The notes: generated by a model from the letters alone, not told the origin. Positions 24,323 to 39,300 are shown, numbered from the stretch's first letter. The stretch: DNA of 64,000 nucleotides from Stichopus chloronotus (GCA_021234535.1 CM037842.1:11896404-11960403); one strand, 5' to 3'. Program-made: numbers and translations.

Positions 24323-27300
24323 GTAAGTCCTTTTCTTTTGTAGAATATCATTGCAGCATAACAACGAAACTAGGTCCTTACCGAAGAGGATAAGTTTTAC
24401 AAAGGACGCTTACTAAACTGTTATTGTGGTGTCTCTGCGTCCTGTGTTTCTCACGTAACAGACATTTGTTCGAACAATGTTTTTCACTGAGTTATAACAA
24501 TACAATGAAGGTATTACAGGAAATTAAAAAGTAAAGGACTTCTCCGAAATATTTTGTTATGCTTTTTATTTAGCTATAATTAAAATGTATATTTCAATTG
24601 GCTTCTACCACTATCACGTTTCGAGTTTCTGTAAATGGACAAACTAACATAACAACATGTTGTATCTCATCAGTTCCAAAAGCTTGCGGTAAAGATGGAA
24701 TATGTAACTGCCGGGTAGAGTTTATGGTGGATTGCTGGGACAGAAACTTAGATCATGTACCTCAAGATATACCGACAAATACCACATTCATGTAAGTAGT
24801 AGACTAATATACAATCAATGGTTTAAACTGGAATTTGTTGGAAGCGTTGAACGTGGACATTGCTTTTCACAGCATATTGCATGTCTCATAAATGCTCAAG
24901 TAAAGTTTTGCGAAGTCAAAATAGTTTATTTGCTTACCGTTCGCCTTCAATTTTTTCACAAACTTCCTACAACGTACGTAACGTCAGGGAGATTCTTGAG
25001 AATCATTTGCACAGTTATTGCTTCATGTTAATGTAACGTTATATATATTTAAACAATTGTTCTCGCTTGTTAAAGGGCCTCAGTTCCTCTCTCTGTTCCC
25101 CCCCCCCCCCCCTCGCAGAAACCATGGTAAAGGTAGCGTTTTATAAGCTGAGTTACGCCTTCGAATGTCGTGAAAAATGAAATAGGCCTATCAATAAAAT
25201 CAACAGAATTGATAACTTAGTTATTGGTTTGTAACTGTAGGTAATCTAACTACCATCGTTTGCTTCAGCAAAGATACAGGTTTTTGATTCTATCAAAAAC
25301 CTGTATGTTTAAACTAGACACTTTACGATTTATTCCGTAGTAATCAGAGCATAACTAGAAGGGATTTCCTTGAGAGAAAACAATTCACCAAAGCGAAGTC
25401 TAGCAGTTGCAGTTATACATACGTGGGGAAAGTAATTATAACCAACAAGCGTTGCTTTGTGAGCCAAATACTTTGATACTGAAAGAAAGAGTGAAAAAAA
25501 AAAGGATGCAAAAGTGACAAAAGGAATATAAAATATAATATAGTGAATGACATAATCCACGAAAGGAAATCACGTCAAATCATCATCCAAATCAAGTGCA
25601 TATTAATATTCAGACAGAAGGAGTTGAATATATACATTTATTACAATACATATTGATTTTTCTTTTATTTCCATATAGTAAAACTCAAACTAAATCATAA
25701 ACTCCTATTAAACTAAAAAAAAGGTAATACAGTAACTGACCACGCGACAAAAAGTGAATAAAAATCCTTTATATCATAAGTCAACAGAGTAAAATCAATG
25801 TTTTCGTCTGATGAGCATGCTTGTGGTTTAAATGTAAATGACAGTTGTACATGCGTTTCTTCCTTCAAAACAGCTTTATAGTAAGCTTATTAAGGTGACT
25901 GAAAACTCTTTGCAAAATTCTTTACTCTTTGCACATACTTGTGTACAGGAAGTAACACTAAACATTTTACATATTGTTTATTTGCTACTTGCAAAGAGAA
26001 ATCGTAAAATTTAGCCGTTAGTAGAAAATCATCAAGGGAAGACTGAAGTCACACAAGATATTCATGAGACGACCAATCACTTCTATGTCTTTTAGTTTTT
26101 GATATGATAATACCAGGTTAGCATCATCAAGAGTACATATCTCGTGGCATATGAAAAGATACTGTGCCAATATTAGGCATATAATAATATTAGGCAACAT
26201 AATTTTCAACAATGTAACACTTGAATTGTGAAAACCGCCTATGGCACTGAATATTATTTTATCACTATGAATGGAACTGTCAAATGGAATGGCTATTTTA
26301 CATATCAACACTCAATTGCATTATTATTTGCAGTGACTTGGGCAAAAACCAGTTATCATCAATCTCAAACTATAGATTCTCTGGTTTGAGTTCCCTGAAA
26401 CAACTGTAAGTATATTAGTGCTGTAGGCATATTGTTAAATTGCCTTAATTTCGATATAATGAACATTTAGGGATCGTTTCAGAAATGAAGCTTACTGACA
26501 AATCACACGAAGTAAAAAAATATTTAACATATATCGTCAACTTTGTAAGAGTAAGGATCCGGATAATTTTGGAGGGTTCGTTGTTTCTTCGTCTTATAAC
26601 TTACAAGGAACCCTTCACTTTGAATATACTTACGCGAAAAAAGATAATCTTCAAAATCTTTGAAATTATTCACTGCACTCATTTTCGTAATATCTCGTCT
26701 ATATTTCCTAATTCTCAAAGAGAAGGCAAATATCATTTTCTTTACATTAACAACATAACACACAACATAACATTACCGGGTATAGTTTACCAACGATTCA
26801 CTTCTAATCTACCTCTAATCAAATTTGTTTAACAGGAGATTTGAATGCAATATGAAAGCCTGTTCTAGGCTGCAAACAACATACCAGTGCATTTATCTCG
26901 ATAATTTACATTTACAGATGATACATATTTATAAAATAGAGACAGGCTCACCCGAAAACATTTTAATGCACGAAACATAAGATACAAAAATAAAATAAAA
27001 TGATATCAGCAACAGAGGCAGCGATTTGGAGAATAGAACAAAGAAGATAAAGCAATTTCGCTATATGAAGAAACCTGATTTCACACAAAACAAGGAAGTA
27101 ACTATTAAGTTGATCCACTCTCTATCTTAGAGAAAGTAAAAGGTGATGAAGTGTTTGAGGAAATCTTTGTGTCTACATTTTTTCTGAAAGAATAGGGAAA
27201 ACCTTAAGAAAAGCGTTGAAGACTATTTACTATTAAAATTAATGTAGTTGACTGTGTTTCTAATGATTTGTGGTACATGAAAGTGACTGCGTGTGTACTG

Positions 27301-30300
27301 GAAAACCAGAAAAGATAAAATTATGTGTGATCGTAACGTTTTCTTCATTTTTAAATGTACAAGCAAGGTTGTACATGAACGGAAATGACAGTAACTACCT
27401 TGAAAGGGAACGGGATTGGCATAAAATAGTAAAAACAGGAATATTATTTGAAGATTAACAGTTCTTACTATAAGCGCATACATAATGGATAGGCAACAGT
27501 GCAGGTCTAACTAGCGTATCAAAAACATGCTATTCAGGTCGTCAGTCTCCTTGGTAGGTATCGGAAGTTTTAGTATTTGGTGAAAGAAAGCACTGCATTT
27601 ACAAATAACCTATAAACTGATCACAGCATTGCTGCGTCAGTGATCCTGAGTTGTTTGACTAACTGAATATTCAATACTAGTATTCTTTCCATTGGCTGGT
27701 CAAAAAGAAAAGAAAACCGCTGATTTAAATGATGAAAACTGTCAACCACTATATTATCGTATTCTACACTTTTTGCCAGAAGAATTTGGAATCATATGGC
27801 AGAATTAACCATCTGAAACCTACTTATTTCCCCAGATTGTCTAAATGGAGCAACTGAAAGCCTTACCAAACTTTTGGAGATGAAATTCCAATGTTTTTAC
27901 TTTTTGCCTACGCATGTAATCGCTTTAAATATGACCTTGATTTCATAAAAAAAAATGCAACTACGTCTGGTCAACTGTTATTAAGCTTAGATTTCAAAGT
28001 GTAGTATTTCAAGTAGAACTAATTAAAATTACTATCAAAGAAATAACGAACAAAAAAAAAAAAGCAACAAACAAACGATCTCGCAATGTAAAGAAACTTG
28101 ATGTCACACAAACCACAGAAGTAACTATTTAGTTGATCCCCTATACTAGCAAAAGTAAAACATGATAAAGTGTTCGGAGAAATCTTTGTGTCTATATTTT
28201 GCTGATAAAAAGAATCTAACTACACGGCAGAACTGAACTTTGAACTTTCTAAGTGTACACAATTGGATCTGCAGTATGGGTATGACAGTTTAATTCTTTT
28301 CAGTAATATTTAAAAAGTAACCCTCCACTCAAGACACATTGCAAAGAAGAGAAACAATTGTAATTAGTGGAATATTAATTAGCGTTACATAATTAACACT
28401 AACAGCATTATGACAATACGTGTGACTAGCAACCACTTCATGCACTTTACCTTTGCATTAGATGTACATTTCTTGCCACATTTTTTTTTTGTCCACACGC
28501 CTATATAGTACGCTCTACTCGCGCGGTGCTGGTGATGTTGAAGGATTCTTGATCATAAGTAAATTATCTCCACCCAAACCCCTAACCTGTGACTGGATGT
28601 CCGTTTTAAATTTAAGCCAAACAATAATTTTAGCAGAACTGGCTCATGGGGTAAATGTATGAGAACATACATGTCAATAGCCTAGGCATCCCTTGACTTA
28701 ATGTAGACTAGCAGTAGTGTGAATGAAAGCTAAGCTTCCTGCTGTGGTTATAGGTATATTAGGCCTATTATAAGTATAGGCTTGGCATAATAACAGCCAT
28801 CACTAATATAAACTACCATGTAAACTACAGTGGCGGCTCAGTGATTGGTATAGGCAGAGAGTTGGTATAGGTGCGACGCGACCTTGGAAGTACCCTATAG
28901 AGGCGTGTTTTGCATGCAGAACGACTATGGTTTGCCAGGTGGACAGTGGCCATACAGGGTTAAGGGGTTATCGTAAAGGCTATGCGCTACAAGGAAGTAA
29001 ATGATTATCACGATGACATGTACATAGCCGTTGCAAAGAGCTATTCAGGCATTTAAGCCCATCACAGGCAGTTACCCCTTTCACATCACCAGCTTTCTCT
29101 CCTTTTTGATTTCGCTAATCATTTATCCAACCGACAAACAGTTCTCTGCTTGAAACTCCAGCTTTACGCTTTACCTGTTCCTATCAATCACCTTGTCTGT
29201 CGGCCACCAGACTGCTGCCAAATCGATGTGCTTGAATGAGACTGTACTAGACACCTTGTATGCGATATAGCTGATCCGGTCCAACAGGGTACGGCATGTA
29301 CACCGTTGCCAGTTTGACTTACTCAACCTATTTATTTCCTGAACAAGAAAATATGCAACTGCCAAAATAAAAACCGTTATGAATCAGTATTCAAAACAAA
29401 TATAACCACGAAATTTCGTTCCCGTGTTCATGATTTTTTGCGAAACAATGAGTTGTAGAGCAAACCACTGAATGTGGACCAAGAAACACTGAACGAAAAA
29501 ATAAGAGGCGTGCATAGGTACTGTCCATGACGTGATGGACAGTATAATAAGTTGAGTGGGTTGATACATCATACGAGCAGAAAACCAGATAACCAGAAAA
29601 TACATCAGTTCCCAATACGAATCAAGGTAGTAATTGTGTGTTTCTTCTTGTGTCCTTCATTGGATCGTTGTGCAGAAATGGTAGACCTCAGTTGTATCAT
29701 CGTTTTGAACCAGAAGTAAGACTTTCATTTTACAAAACAATACACTAAAGATGGTGCCGTATCCTCTTCAGGGATGTTAAAATGTCATTTCACTCACGAA
29801 ATGTACTAAAGAAAGATAAATACTATTTCTTTTCAGCATGCTTTCTAGTGTTCATATGTTTTATCTGTTAAATACTTGAGTTGATAACAGAATAAAGCAC
29901 TAGATTTATTTTAACACCACAGAACTGAGAAACTATTAAGCTTTTGTTAAGACTCTAAGCTATTCATATTAAATGAAATTATTGTTTGCAGTTACTTGAG
30001 TAGAAACCAGATTTTATCCACCTCAATCAATAGCTTCATAGGACTGAGTTCATTGGAAACACTGTAACTATGTTTTTGCTACTTCTCTGTTAATTTAAAA
30101 AGAGTGCACTAAAACTTTGATAACTTGACCTGTATGTAAGAATGTTTTATGTTCAATTACAGAACTGTCATATCAAATGGCTTATTTTAAACTAATGGCG
30201 TTCAATTAAATTATTACTCATAGAGACTTGACTGAAAACAAGATTTCATCAATTCCAAATGATACCTTCAAATGTCTGAGTTCCCTGAAAAATCTGTAAG

Positions 30301-33300
30301 TATTCTATTTATTTTATTGAGTAGTAGATTGTCGACTAACGCTGACTTGGGTTATGATAACTGAATAAAGCACTAGATTTATTTTAACACTACAGAACTG
30401 TGAAATTATTCAGCTGTTGTTAAGACTTTAAGCTATTCATATTAAATGAAATTATTGTTTGCAGTTGCTTGGTTAGAAACGAGATTTTATCCATCTCAAG
30501 CAATAGCTTCAAAGGGCTGAGTTCATTGGAAACACTGTAAGTATATTTTTCATTCTTCTCTGTAAATTTAAAAAGAGTGCACTAAAACTTTGATAACTAG
30601 GCCTATATGTAAGAATGTTTTATGTTAAATTACAGACCTGTCAAATCAAATGGCTTATTTTAAACTAATGGAATTCAATTAAATTATTACTCATAGAGAC
30701 TTGACTGAAAACAAGATTTTATCCATTTCAAATGATACCTTCAAATGTCTGAGTTCCCTGAAAAATCTGTAAGTATTTTATTTATTTTATTGAGTAGTAG
30801 ATTGTCGACTAACGCTGACTTGGGTTATGATAACTGAATAAAGCACTAGATTTATTTTAACACCACAGATCTGTGAAATTATTCAGTGGTTGTTAAGACT
30901 TTAAGCTATTCATATTAAATGAAATTATTGTTTGCAGTTACTTGAGTAAAAACCAGATTTTATCCATCTCAAGCAGTAGCTTCAAAGGGCTGAGTTCATT
31001 GGAAACACTGTAAGTATATTTTTCATTCTTCTCTGTAAATTTAAAAAGAGTGCACTAAAACTTTGATAACTAGGCCTATATGTAAGAATGTTTTATGTTA
31101 AATTACAGACCTGTCAAATCAAATGGCTTATTTTAAACTAATGGAATTCAATTAAATTATTACTCATAGAGACTTGACTGAAAACAAGATTTTATCCATT
31201 TCAAATGATACCTTCAAATGTCTGAGTTCCCTGAAAAATCTGTAAGTATTCTATTTATTTTATTGAGTAGTAGATTGTCGACTAACGCTGACTTGGGTTA
31301 TGATAACTGAATAAAGCACTAGATTTATTTTAACACCACAGAACTGTGAAATTATTCAGCTGTTGTTAAGACTTTAAGCTATTCATATTAAATGAAATTA
31401 TTGTTTGCAGTTCTTTGAGTAGAAACGAGATTTTATCCATCTCAAGCAATAGCTTCATAGGACTGAGTTCATTGGAAACACTGTAAGTATATTTTTCATT
31501 CTTCTCTGTAAATTTAAAAAGAGTGCACTAAAACTTTGATAACTAGGCCTATATGTAAAAATGTTTTATGTTAAATTACAGAACTGTCAAATCGACAGCT
31601 TAACTGGATGCATTAAAAAAGTATTATCGTATCATTAAAGAGCTGTTGAATGGCATGCTTGTTGTCAGTTATTTGCAAGCCATGTAATTTCCAGTCATTT
31701 ACATTCCATTTTGCAATTGCTTACAGATACTTGGCCGAAAATCAAATTTCATACCCTCCGAACAATTGTTTAACACCTCTAATTTCACTGGTAGCACTGT
31801 GAGTATATTATTCCGGATACTTAGGTATCAAAGATTACCATAGGTGATAACTACAGCTCTCTCTCTCTCTTCAAAATGAGCAAAATGCAAGGAAGTCCTA
31901 ATTTGCCCATTATCGTATGACGTTGAACATTTAAACAAAGCTCACTATCACCAGGATGAGAGGTACTTCTTAAACATTACCATGTATGTAAAATGAAAAA
32001 AAAATATTAACATCAAAAGAAAACAATTGTCGTCAGCAAAGCACTTAAGAGAGAGAGAGAGATTCCAAACAGCTGACCGAGCAAGTACGCAAAGCCTGGT
32101 ATTAAAAATTGGAAGGCTTACAATAAACGAGTAGCTTAAACTTAAAGACAGTCACTCTCTTCACCCCAAGCTACATTTTTGCTGGTGGTAAGCTGTTCTC
32201 AATCGGTTATGCTATTTTTAAATAGTTTTTGTACATTTGGTCAAATTCGCTGATTTTTGTAGTAAAAAGAAAGCAATGTTGCCCTAAAACTGGTATTTCC
32301 AGTATATCTCGAGAAGTATTTTAGCCTTTAATGCAAAATTGTGCAAGGAATTTCCTGAGAATGTAATATTCAAGGGATATCAGTTTTATAGTAAAGACAG
32401 TGAAATTTGATATAAGAGTAAAAAAAAAAGGCAATTTTGCCCCCAAATTTGTATTTGCAGCGTATTTTGAGAACTGTCAGACCAATTACCTTAAAGATCT
32501 GTAAGGACTTACCTGAGAACACATTGTTCAATATAATATTACCGTAATAATAAATCCAGTAAAATTTGGTAATTTTTGAGGAAAAAAATTGCGCCAGTAT
32601 ATCTTGTGAGCTATTTGAGCGTTTCATGCAAACATTTGCAAAAACGTACCTGAGAATGTAATAATCAAGGTTTATTACTTTTATAGTAAAGAGTGCGAAA
32701 TGTACTTGCTTTAAAAAAAAAATGCCCATTTTTTTGTTGTATTTCTAGCATATCTTGAAACTTATTAGGCAAATTAACTTATAGCTTTGTAAGTACTTAC
32801 CCGAGAACAGACTGCCCAATAAAGATTACTGTAGTGGCAATCCAGTGAAATGTCAGTGTTGATTTTTGAGAAAGCCAATTTCGCCTAAAATTTGGATTTC
32901 TGCCATATCTCGAGGTCTAATTGAGTATTATTCGCAACATATAGCAATGCCTTCATATGAACACACAGATACAACACATCACTCTTATAGTCAAAACAAT
33001 TTCAACTGGTCCCTGTGTATTTAAAAATTCCTTCCAATGATGAGAACGTTGTTTTTAAATCCAAAAATAACTTTTAGCAGAATTAGGTCCTGCACATGTA
33101 AATAGCAATCTAATGTGCAAATAACCCATACAGGGATGTTCTTATGTCCTGCCCATAACCCTAAGCACTAGGCCTAACCTGTACGGAGTAACCCAATGTT
33201 AGAATTGTGTTATGTAGCGTAACATGCACAGATACTTATTGTTTTCATTACTTGAGCCTTAGTGGTGACACCATGGTAGGATTAAGTTTGCTACCTTACA

Positions 33301-36300
33301 GTAGATATCAATATCACAATCTTATGTTCTGTTCTGCTGCTTGCGACCAATTTATGTTTGAAGAATATTTGGCTCTAATTTAGCATCAGTGCCTGGAACT
33401 AGCAACAGCAAGCATTCTGTTCCTCTTCTAGGTCTCTGTGAAATGTGCTTGAAGTAAACTATTACAAATCCCTATGTGCAGCTCCTGTATATAAGACTGC
33501 ATTAAAATGAATGCATGCTGGCAATGAGATACGCAACTCCATGGATTGCCATATTGTTTAATTTTTCTTTATCCTTGTTTTTTTTCCTCAGATATACCAA
33601 TAATAATACTTTGCCAACGTTACCGAGTAATATGTTTGAGGATCAGAACTCACTGGAGTTGCTGTATGTAAATTAAATTCAGGCCGGTAAAAGGGAGAGG
33701 GAGGGGATTTTAGTTACTATGTATTAACTGTACCGTCAAACATGATTCCTCATGTGTGCATAATTATCTCGGGTGTCCAAAGTCTTTCCGGTGAACGGCG
33801 ATCACAGGGAAACGCGATTTCTAGATGAGTATATGTCCTCGGTTGGGTGTAAAAAGGCTGCAGCTCAAATTGTATCAAAGGAGAGGAATTCATTCGCCTA
33901 GAAAGACTTTGTGTAGTCTTTCAAGAGCTATGAATTGCCATCTATCAACTATATGGGAGTTACATTTGTTCAAAACATTCTTGTCATCTACGGTGACACT
34001 ACGAGTAGATTGTCTTCTATAGGTTTACCACTTATTAAAAACATTTTGGTGTTACCCCTCTAAAGTCATAATGTTAAATTAACTACATACCATTTGTACA
34101 GAGTGAGGGGAGAGGGTTGTGGGAATTTCATGGAGAGCATGATTTACTGAGTGGTTTACCTCATTTATGTAAATCAAATAGTTAACCTATGTTGCAAGTT
34201 GTGAAATTCCATTAATACAGACTATTCATGTTTTGAACAAAGTCGTAGGAAATAATATCTAAAGGGGGACAACAGTTTGATTCCTCTCATTGATTACTGT
34301 GTAATTTTGTGGTTAATTTAATATAGCCATCTCATGCTTAGTGGTTTAGCTGTGGCATCAAACTAAACTGTGTGAACAAAACTAATAAACACAAAACAGC
34401 ACATAATTGTAGTCACCAACTACTGGACTGACTCTGGCCTGTTTGTGTAAATATTGGCGTTATGGTAAAAGCCTCCACAATTTGTGTCTGCTTATATTTA
34501 GGAAATGGTACTTGTGTAGAAGGTTAAATCATGGTTCTTGTGTCGAATGTGACTCCATAGTACCTCTGACGTAAGTACCTTCATTTCCCCTTGCAGTTTT
34601 TACAAATCAATCACTCAAGTTTGGTTTCACACGCAGCCATTGCTGAATTGCCACAATATCTTCATACTTGTAGAGAAAAACTCTTCCAAGATGGTGTGTT
34701 CGTTGGGTGTGTGTCCTTGTTTTCGGGTGGGATCGAGGACCGAAACAATAGATTTTAGGTCCTCTATAGAAAATTCAATCGATTTCTCCGGTCCTCTCAT
34801 TATTAACAACAGAGAGTCTATTGTTAAGGTTAAGGTTAAGGAAGAACAACAAAAGAAAGCACAATGAGGTCCTCGGAATGAATGGAAAACAATGTTGTGT
34901 GTGTGTGTGTGTGGGGGGGGGGGGGTGTCACATGGGGCATTACAGTTTAGCAGTTGGGCGGTAGAATACCTCATACCACTGTGAATTGAATTATTCATAT
35001 ACCCTACAGAAACCATGCAGTGATGTTCATTTGTAATCCCCATTTAAGTTGCCGAAGGTTGCTAGAATCTGTATATATCGCTTGTAATAACATACGTGAG
35101 TACGTGGGTGTATTAGATGCCAGGAAAGAACGTGACAATGTCGTTGGTCTTGCTTCAGATATTTTGTTGGGTATTATCCCTTACATATGTTCAGTTTTCC
35201 AACTATTGTTGCATTCGTTCTTGTTTGAACAAATTACACATCGAAAATCAGAAGACATCAGGAGATTAAGGGCTGTAAAAAAAGAAAATAAATGAACAAA
35301 ATAAACACACAAAAGCCAAAATCAATAGACAGGCCCACATTAAAGAAATGGGATGAAAGGCCGCTCTGGAAGATGCCAAACATGCCTCAGACAACCCAAA
35401 ACATATATATAAATGGCACACAACAGGACGCACGTTCCACATACAGAGAACGTCAAACATAACAGAAGCCTACCACCAACCTTGAAACTGTTCTTAAGGA
35501 TATTTATTGACCATTTCAACAACTTCAACAAACACCAACAACGTGCACCGCAACAGCAAAGAACACGTCGTTGAACACGGCGAGAAAACGAAAGATCATC
35601 TACTGATCGAAACGGTTCAAAATTGAGATTCAGAGAAGAGACAGACAAATTTCGCAGGGGGATAAATAGATTACAAGAAAGCATACAACTTGTTGCCAGA
35701 CCCCTAGATACTTCGCGGTATGGCAGTGAGATCAACGGAAAAGATCATCCCATTTCAGAAATCAATGAACACCAACACCGAACAAGAACACAAACTAAGG
35801 ACATTGTAGGCACAACACCATTTACCTTCTGTACGTGGAGGCATAAAGCTTTATGCAATAAATAAAAACGACCTCTCGGGCCTGATTGAAACTCCACAAA
35901 TGTGCAAGAGAAATCATCCACGGCCAAAAATGTATATTAATCAATGGCTTAGACCTACCCAACATTAGAAAGATGAGCGGCACAGATATCAGTGAAGGAA
36001 TCTAACGTTAGCGTACTTTACAACGTGAAACCCAAGGTGAAAGACCTAAGAACCTACCAAAGGATTATATCAAGAAGGGTAACCTTTATTTTTTGTGTGT
36101 TTCTCATATGATCTAGACAGTCTGGGAACTAGCGGAGATTTAATTCACATCACAAAAGGTATGATTGCATGAAGGGGAGGGGTGGTGTGTATTTGCATTG
36201 TTGACATGTTATCTGAGGCATGGATAAATGCAAAGTTTCATCGATGTACTCAGTGTGTGCTTTAACTGTGTCCCATGCATCACCGTTTTTCGGGTGCCCT

Positions 36301-39300
36301 TAAGTGCCTTTGCACCAATTTTGTAGTTAAGAATTGTTGATATGTTATCAGGAGCATTCGAAGAATGTACTTGCAAAGTTTCATCGATTACATGTGAAAA
36401 AAAAAAAAGACCCATTTGGGCGTTCTGAAGTGCCATTTTCAGAGACTTTTTCAAAGACATCAGATCTGCACTCAGGCCCATGAAACTGTCCAAACTAGGC
36501 TTTTTGTGTTGATGTACAAACTTACGAACATCCATTCCTATGTCCACACACCACCATTTCCATTCATGCAATCAAACCTTTTGTACTTGAGATGTGAATT
36601 AAATCTCCGAATAAGATGATCACTATATTGTTTTCATTAGAGGTTAGAAGATCACTTACTTGACCAAAGTTTAAAAAAAATCTGTAAAGATTACAAATCA
36701 AGAAGGGGTAGCCATCAGCGATGTAAAACATTCTGTGAAGTTGACCAATTGACTTGACGACCCCTATTGGTTTGTGGAGGTGAAAGATCTTTTGAGTTCA
36801 CAACCAGTGCAGATCTTGTAAAAACTATATCGCAAGAAGGCTTATTGTGAGGGATAGTGGACGTTTCGTGTTACTTATTATAATGGGTGATGGTAATCGT
36901 GGGTTACAACAGATGAAAACCTTGTAAGTATGTCACTTTTAGGGCGACAACTCACACAGATCTCCTACGTTCGCCACTGAATCATTTCATATATTTAATC
37001 GTATTTAGTATGAAGATATCCATGTAGGGTAGGTATTCCTATTTGTACTAGAGGAGATGAAGTCACTTGGTGTTATAACGTTTTAAGTGTCGAAACCTTA
37101 CGCAAAGGATGTTTTCAGTATGATAAATTTTGGTTTGGTCTTGTCGTGTGGATTATTCATATTTGTTAAAATATACCTATATCAGCAATGGATCGTGACG
37201 CCCTTAGACTGTCTGGTTTGTTATCACAGCTCTTCTAACAATTGAAATCATCTGCACATTTCTTTTCAAAGATCTGAAATAACTTTAGCGACTTCTTTTC
37301 TTGACCGAAATGCTCCGAGTAATTTTGCCATCAACCGACTTGACTGTATGGTCTGACAGAATACAGTAGTTTTGAAAATAGTAGACAACGGGCATGCAGT
37401 CGAAGCTGTTCTAAGACTCTACGTTCGTGAACCAACTCAGAGGAGGACCTAAGTTTATGACAGAACTATTTTCGATTGATCAAATTCAACAAAAATTCAG
37501 TTCTGTCGATATGGTCAACCTCCATTTTCATTTATGACAAAGAAATAATTACATAATGTATTAGAGTACGCGCACTTCGGTGCGCTGAAAATGTTCAACC
37601 TATCGAAACGAGCACGACAGTGCATTTGGTTGTTACATATGTGGTATTTTATAGATATATTTTTCTCATAATAGGTACATTTTCTCACTCACTCGGAACT
37701 GCACCTTAGACACTTTGCATCGTTCACATTCGTAAAAAAAAAAAAAAAAAAAAAAAAAAATTGTCAAAAGTGGTGTGACATGCCACCAGTGAAGAGAAGA
37801 GCTTCTTCCATCAGCTGAAACCCTACATGACAATCCGTTGAAATTTTGTTCATATTTATTAAGTTTTCGAGATATGAATTTTCAAAGTTAGATGAAAATG
37901 GAAAACAGATTACGAGGAGTGTTGAACAGTGTCAGTATTTCTTTTGTTAACTGTTGATATAGTGTTTCTTACTTATCTACTCCGTTTCACTGGTAAGTGA
38001 TATCAATATTTCTGAAGAACGCAATGCATAGTGCAAATTTGTGGATTTTAAATTCTCAATTTTCCTTGAGATAAAGGTTAAGTAAGCAAAGGATCAACAG
38101 AAGATACATTAGATATATAGGAGTCTATCTCTTAACTACACAAATTTATTACTTAGCTGAAGTGTATTCATGATGCAGATGTGAGACATAAATTACGTTA
38201 CAATTGTTTTGATATTTGATGGATTATGGTGGAATTTGTGGCTATTTTAAAAATGCTAGTGATTACCACACTTAATAGTCCAAAATTCAATTTTAATGTC
38301 ACACAGCCTTTTAGAAACTGTTCGATAATATATTAAAGTAATCATCTGAGTTGGGCCACAAAACTAAAGAAAGGAAGTCCCTGTCACAAGTCGATAACCA
38401 TGAAGTCATAAGCAGTTTTTTTAGCATGTGACCGGAAGTTGCCATTTAACTCGTAGGTCCGACACATATACATGAAAGTTAAACAGTACGTAATATGTTC
38501 TTTAGATTTCGCTTTCTTTTTAGGGGAGGGGATGGTGTTACTTGAACTTAATACACCCATTTTTTTAGTTGACATAATTGACCACAACCAGGACGGCTAT
38601 CTTACCACAGACATGATTTAAAGTGATTGTGTGCGTAGGCAAAAAGTAAAAACATTGAAATTTCATCTCCAAAATTGTGGCAAGGCTTTTAATTACACCA
38701 TTTAGACAATCTGGGAAAATAAATAGGTTTCAGTTGGTTAATTTTGCCATATGATTTCAAATTCTTCTAACATAACGACAAAAAGTGTAGAATACGATAA
38801 TGTAGTGGTTGACAGTTTTCATTCAAATCAACGGTGTGCTTCTTTGGGCAAGTCAATGGGCAGTATACTAGTATTTAATATTCAGTTAACAACTCAGGAT
38901 CACTGCCGCCGCGGGCTAGGTTTTGTTCAGTCCGTAGGTTATTTGTAAATACAGTGTTTCCTTTCACCAAATACTACAATTCCCGATACCTACCAAGGAG
39001 TGACAACTTGAGTAATATGTTTTTGATACACTAGTGAGACCTTCACTGTTGCATATTCATTACAGAGGCGGTTATAAAAAGAACCGTTAATTTTCAACTA
39101 TGATTTCTGTTTTTTTACTGATCTTATGCCAATCACTTTACTTTTCGAAGTAGTTACTGTCATTTTCTTTATTGAAAGACATAGTCCGTTCATGTACAAC
39201 CTCCCGTGTACATCTTAAAATAAAGAAAAAGTTAAGATCAAACATAATCTTATCGTTTTGATTTTTCAGTACACACGCAATCACTTTAAGATATTTTAAT

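Larger units (their letters stand above)
26406..29991. other. Intron 3, long
   Basis: Holds the diverged duplicate pair and inverted repeat copy 2. No LRR exon with phase 2 splice sites was found. Confidence 0.6.
29875..31593 (+). repeat. 473-bp tandem array of LRR exon pairs
   Basis: About 3.6 units. Type A exons start at 29992, 30465, 30938 and 31411 and type B exons at 30224, 30697 and 31170: every spacing is exactly 473. Introns are nearly identical too (for example AATAAAGCACTAGATTTATT before each A exon, TTGTCGACTAACGCTGACTT after each B exon). The 5'-most copy differs most. Confidence 0.93.

Noticed and set aside
29676..29716. Possible exon between GTGCAG and GTAAG
   Set aside because: Only 40 bases, would shift the frame, and shows no LRR pattern.
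34820..34842. GGTTAA-type repeat resembling telomere sequence
   Set aside because: Only three units of TTAAGG, not TTAGGG.
36644..36690. Possible LRR exon after TCATTAG ending at GTAAAG
   Set aside because: The required phase 2 frame meets TAG immediately.
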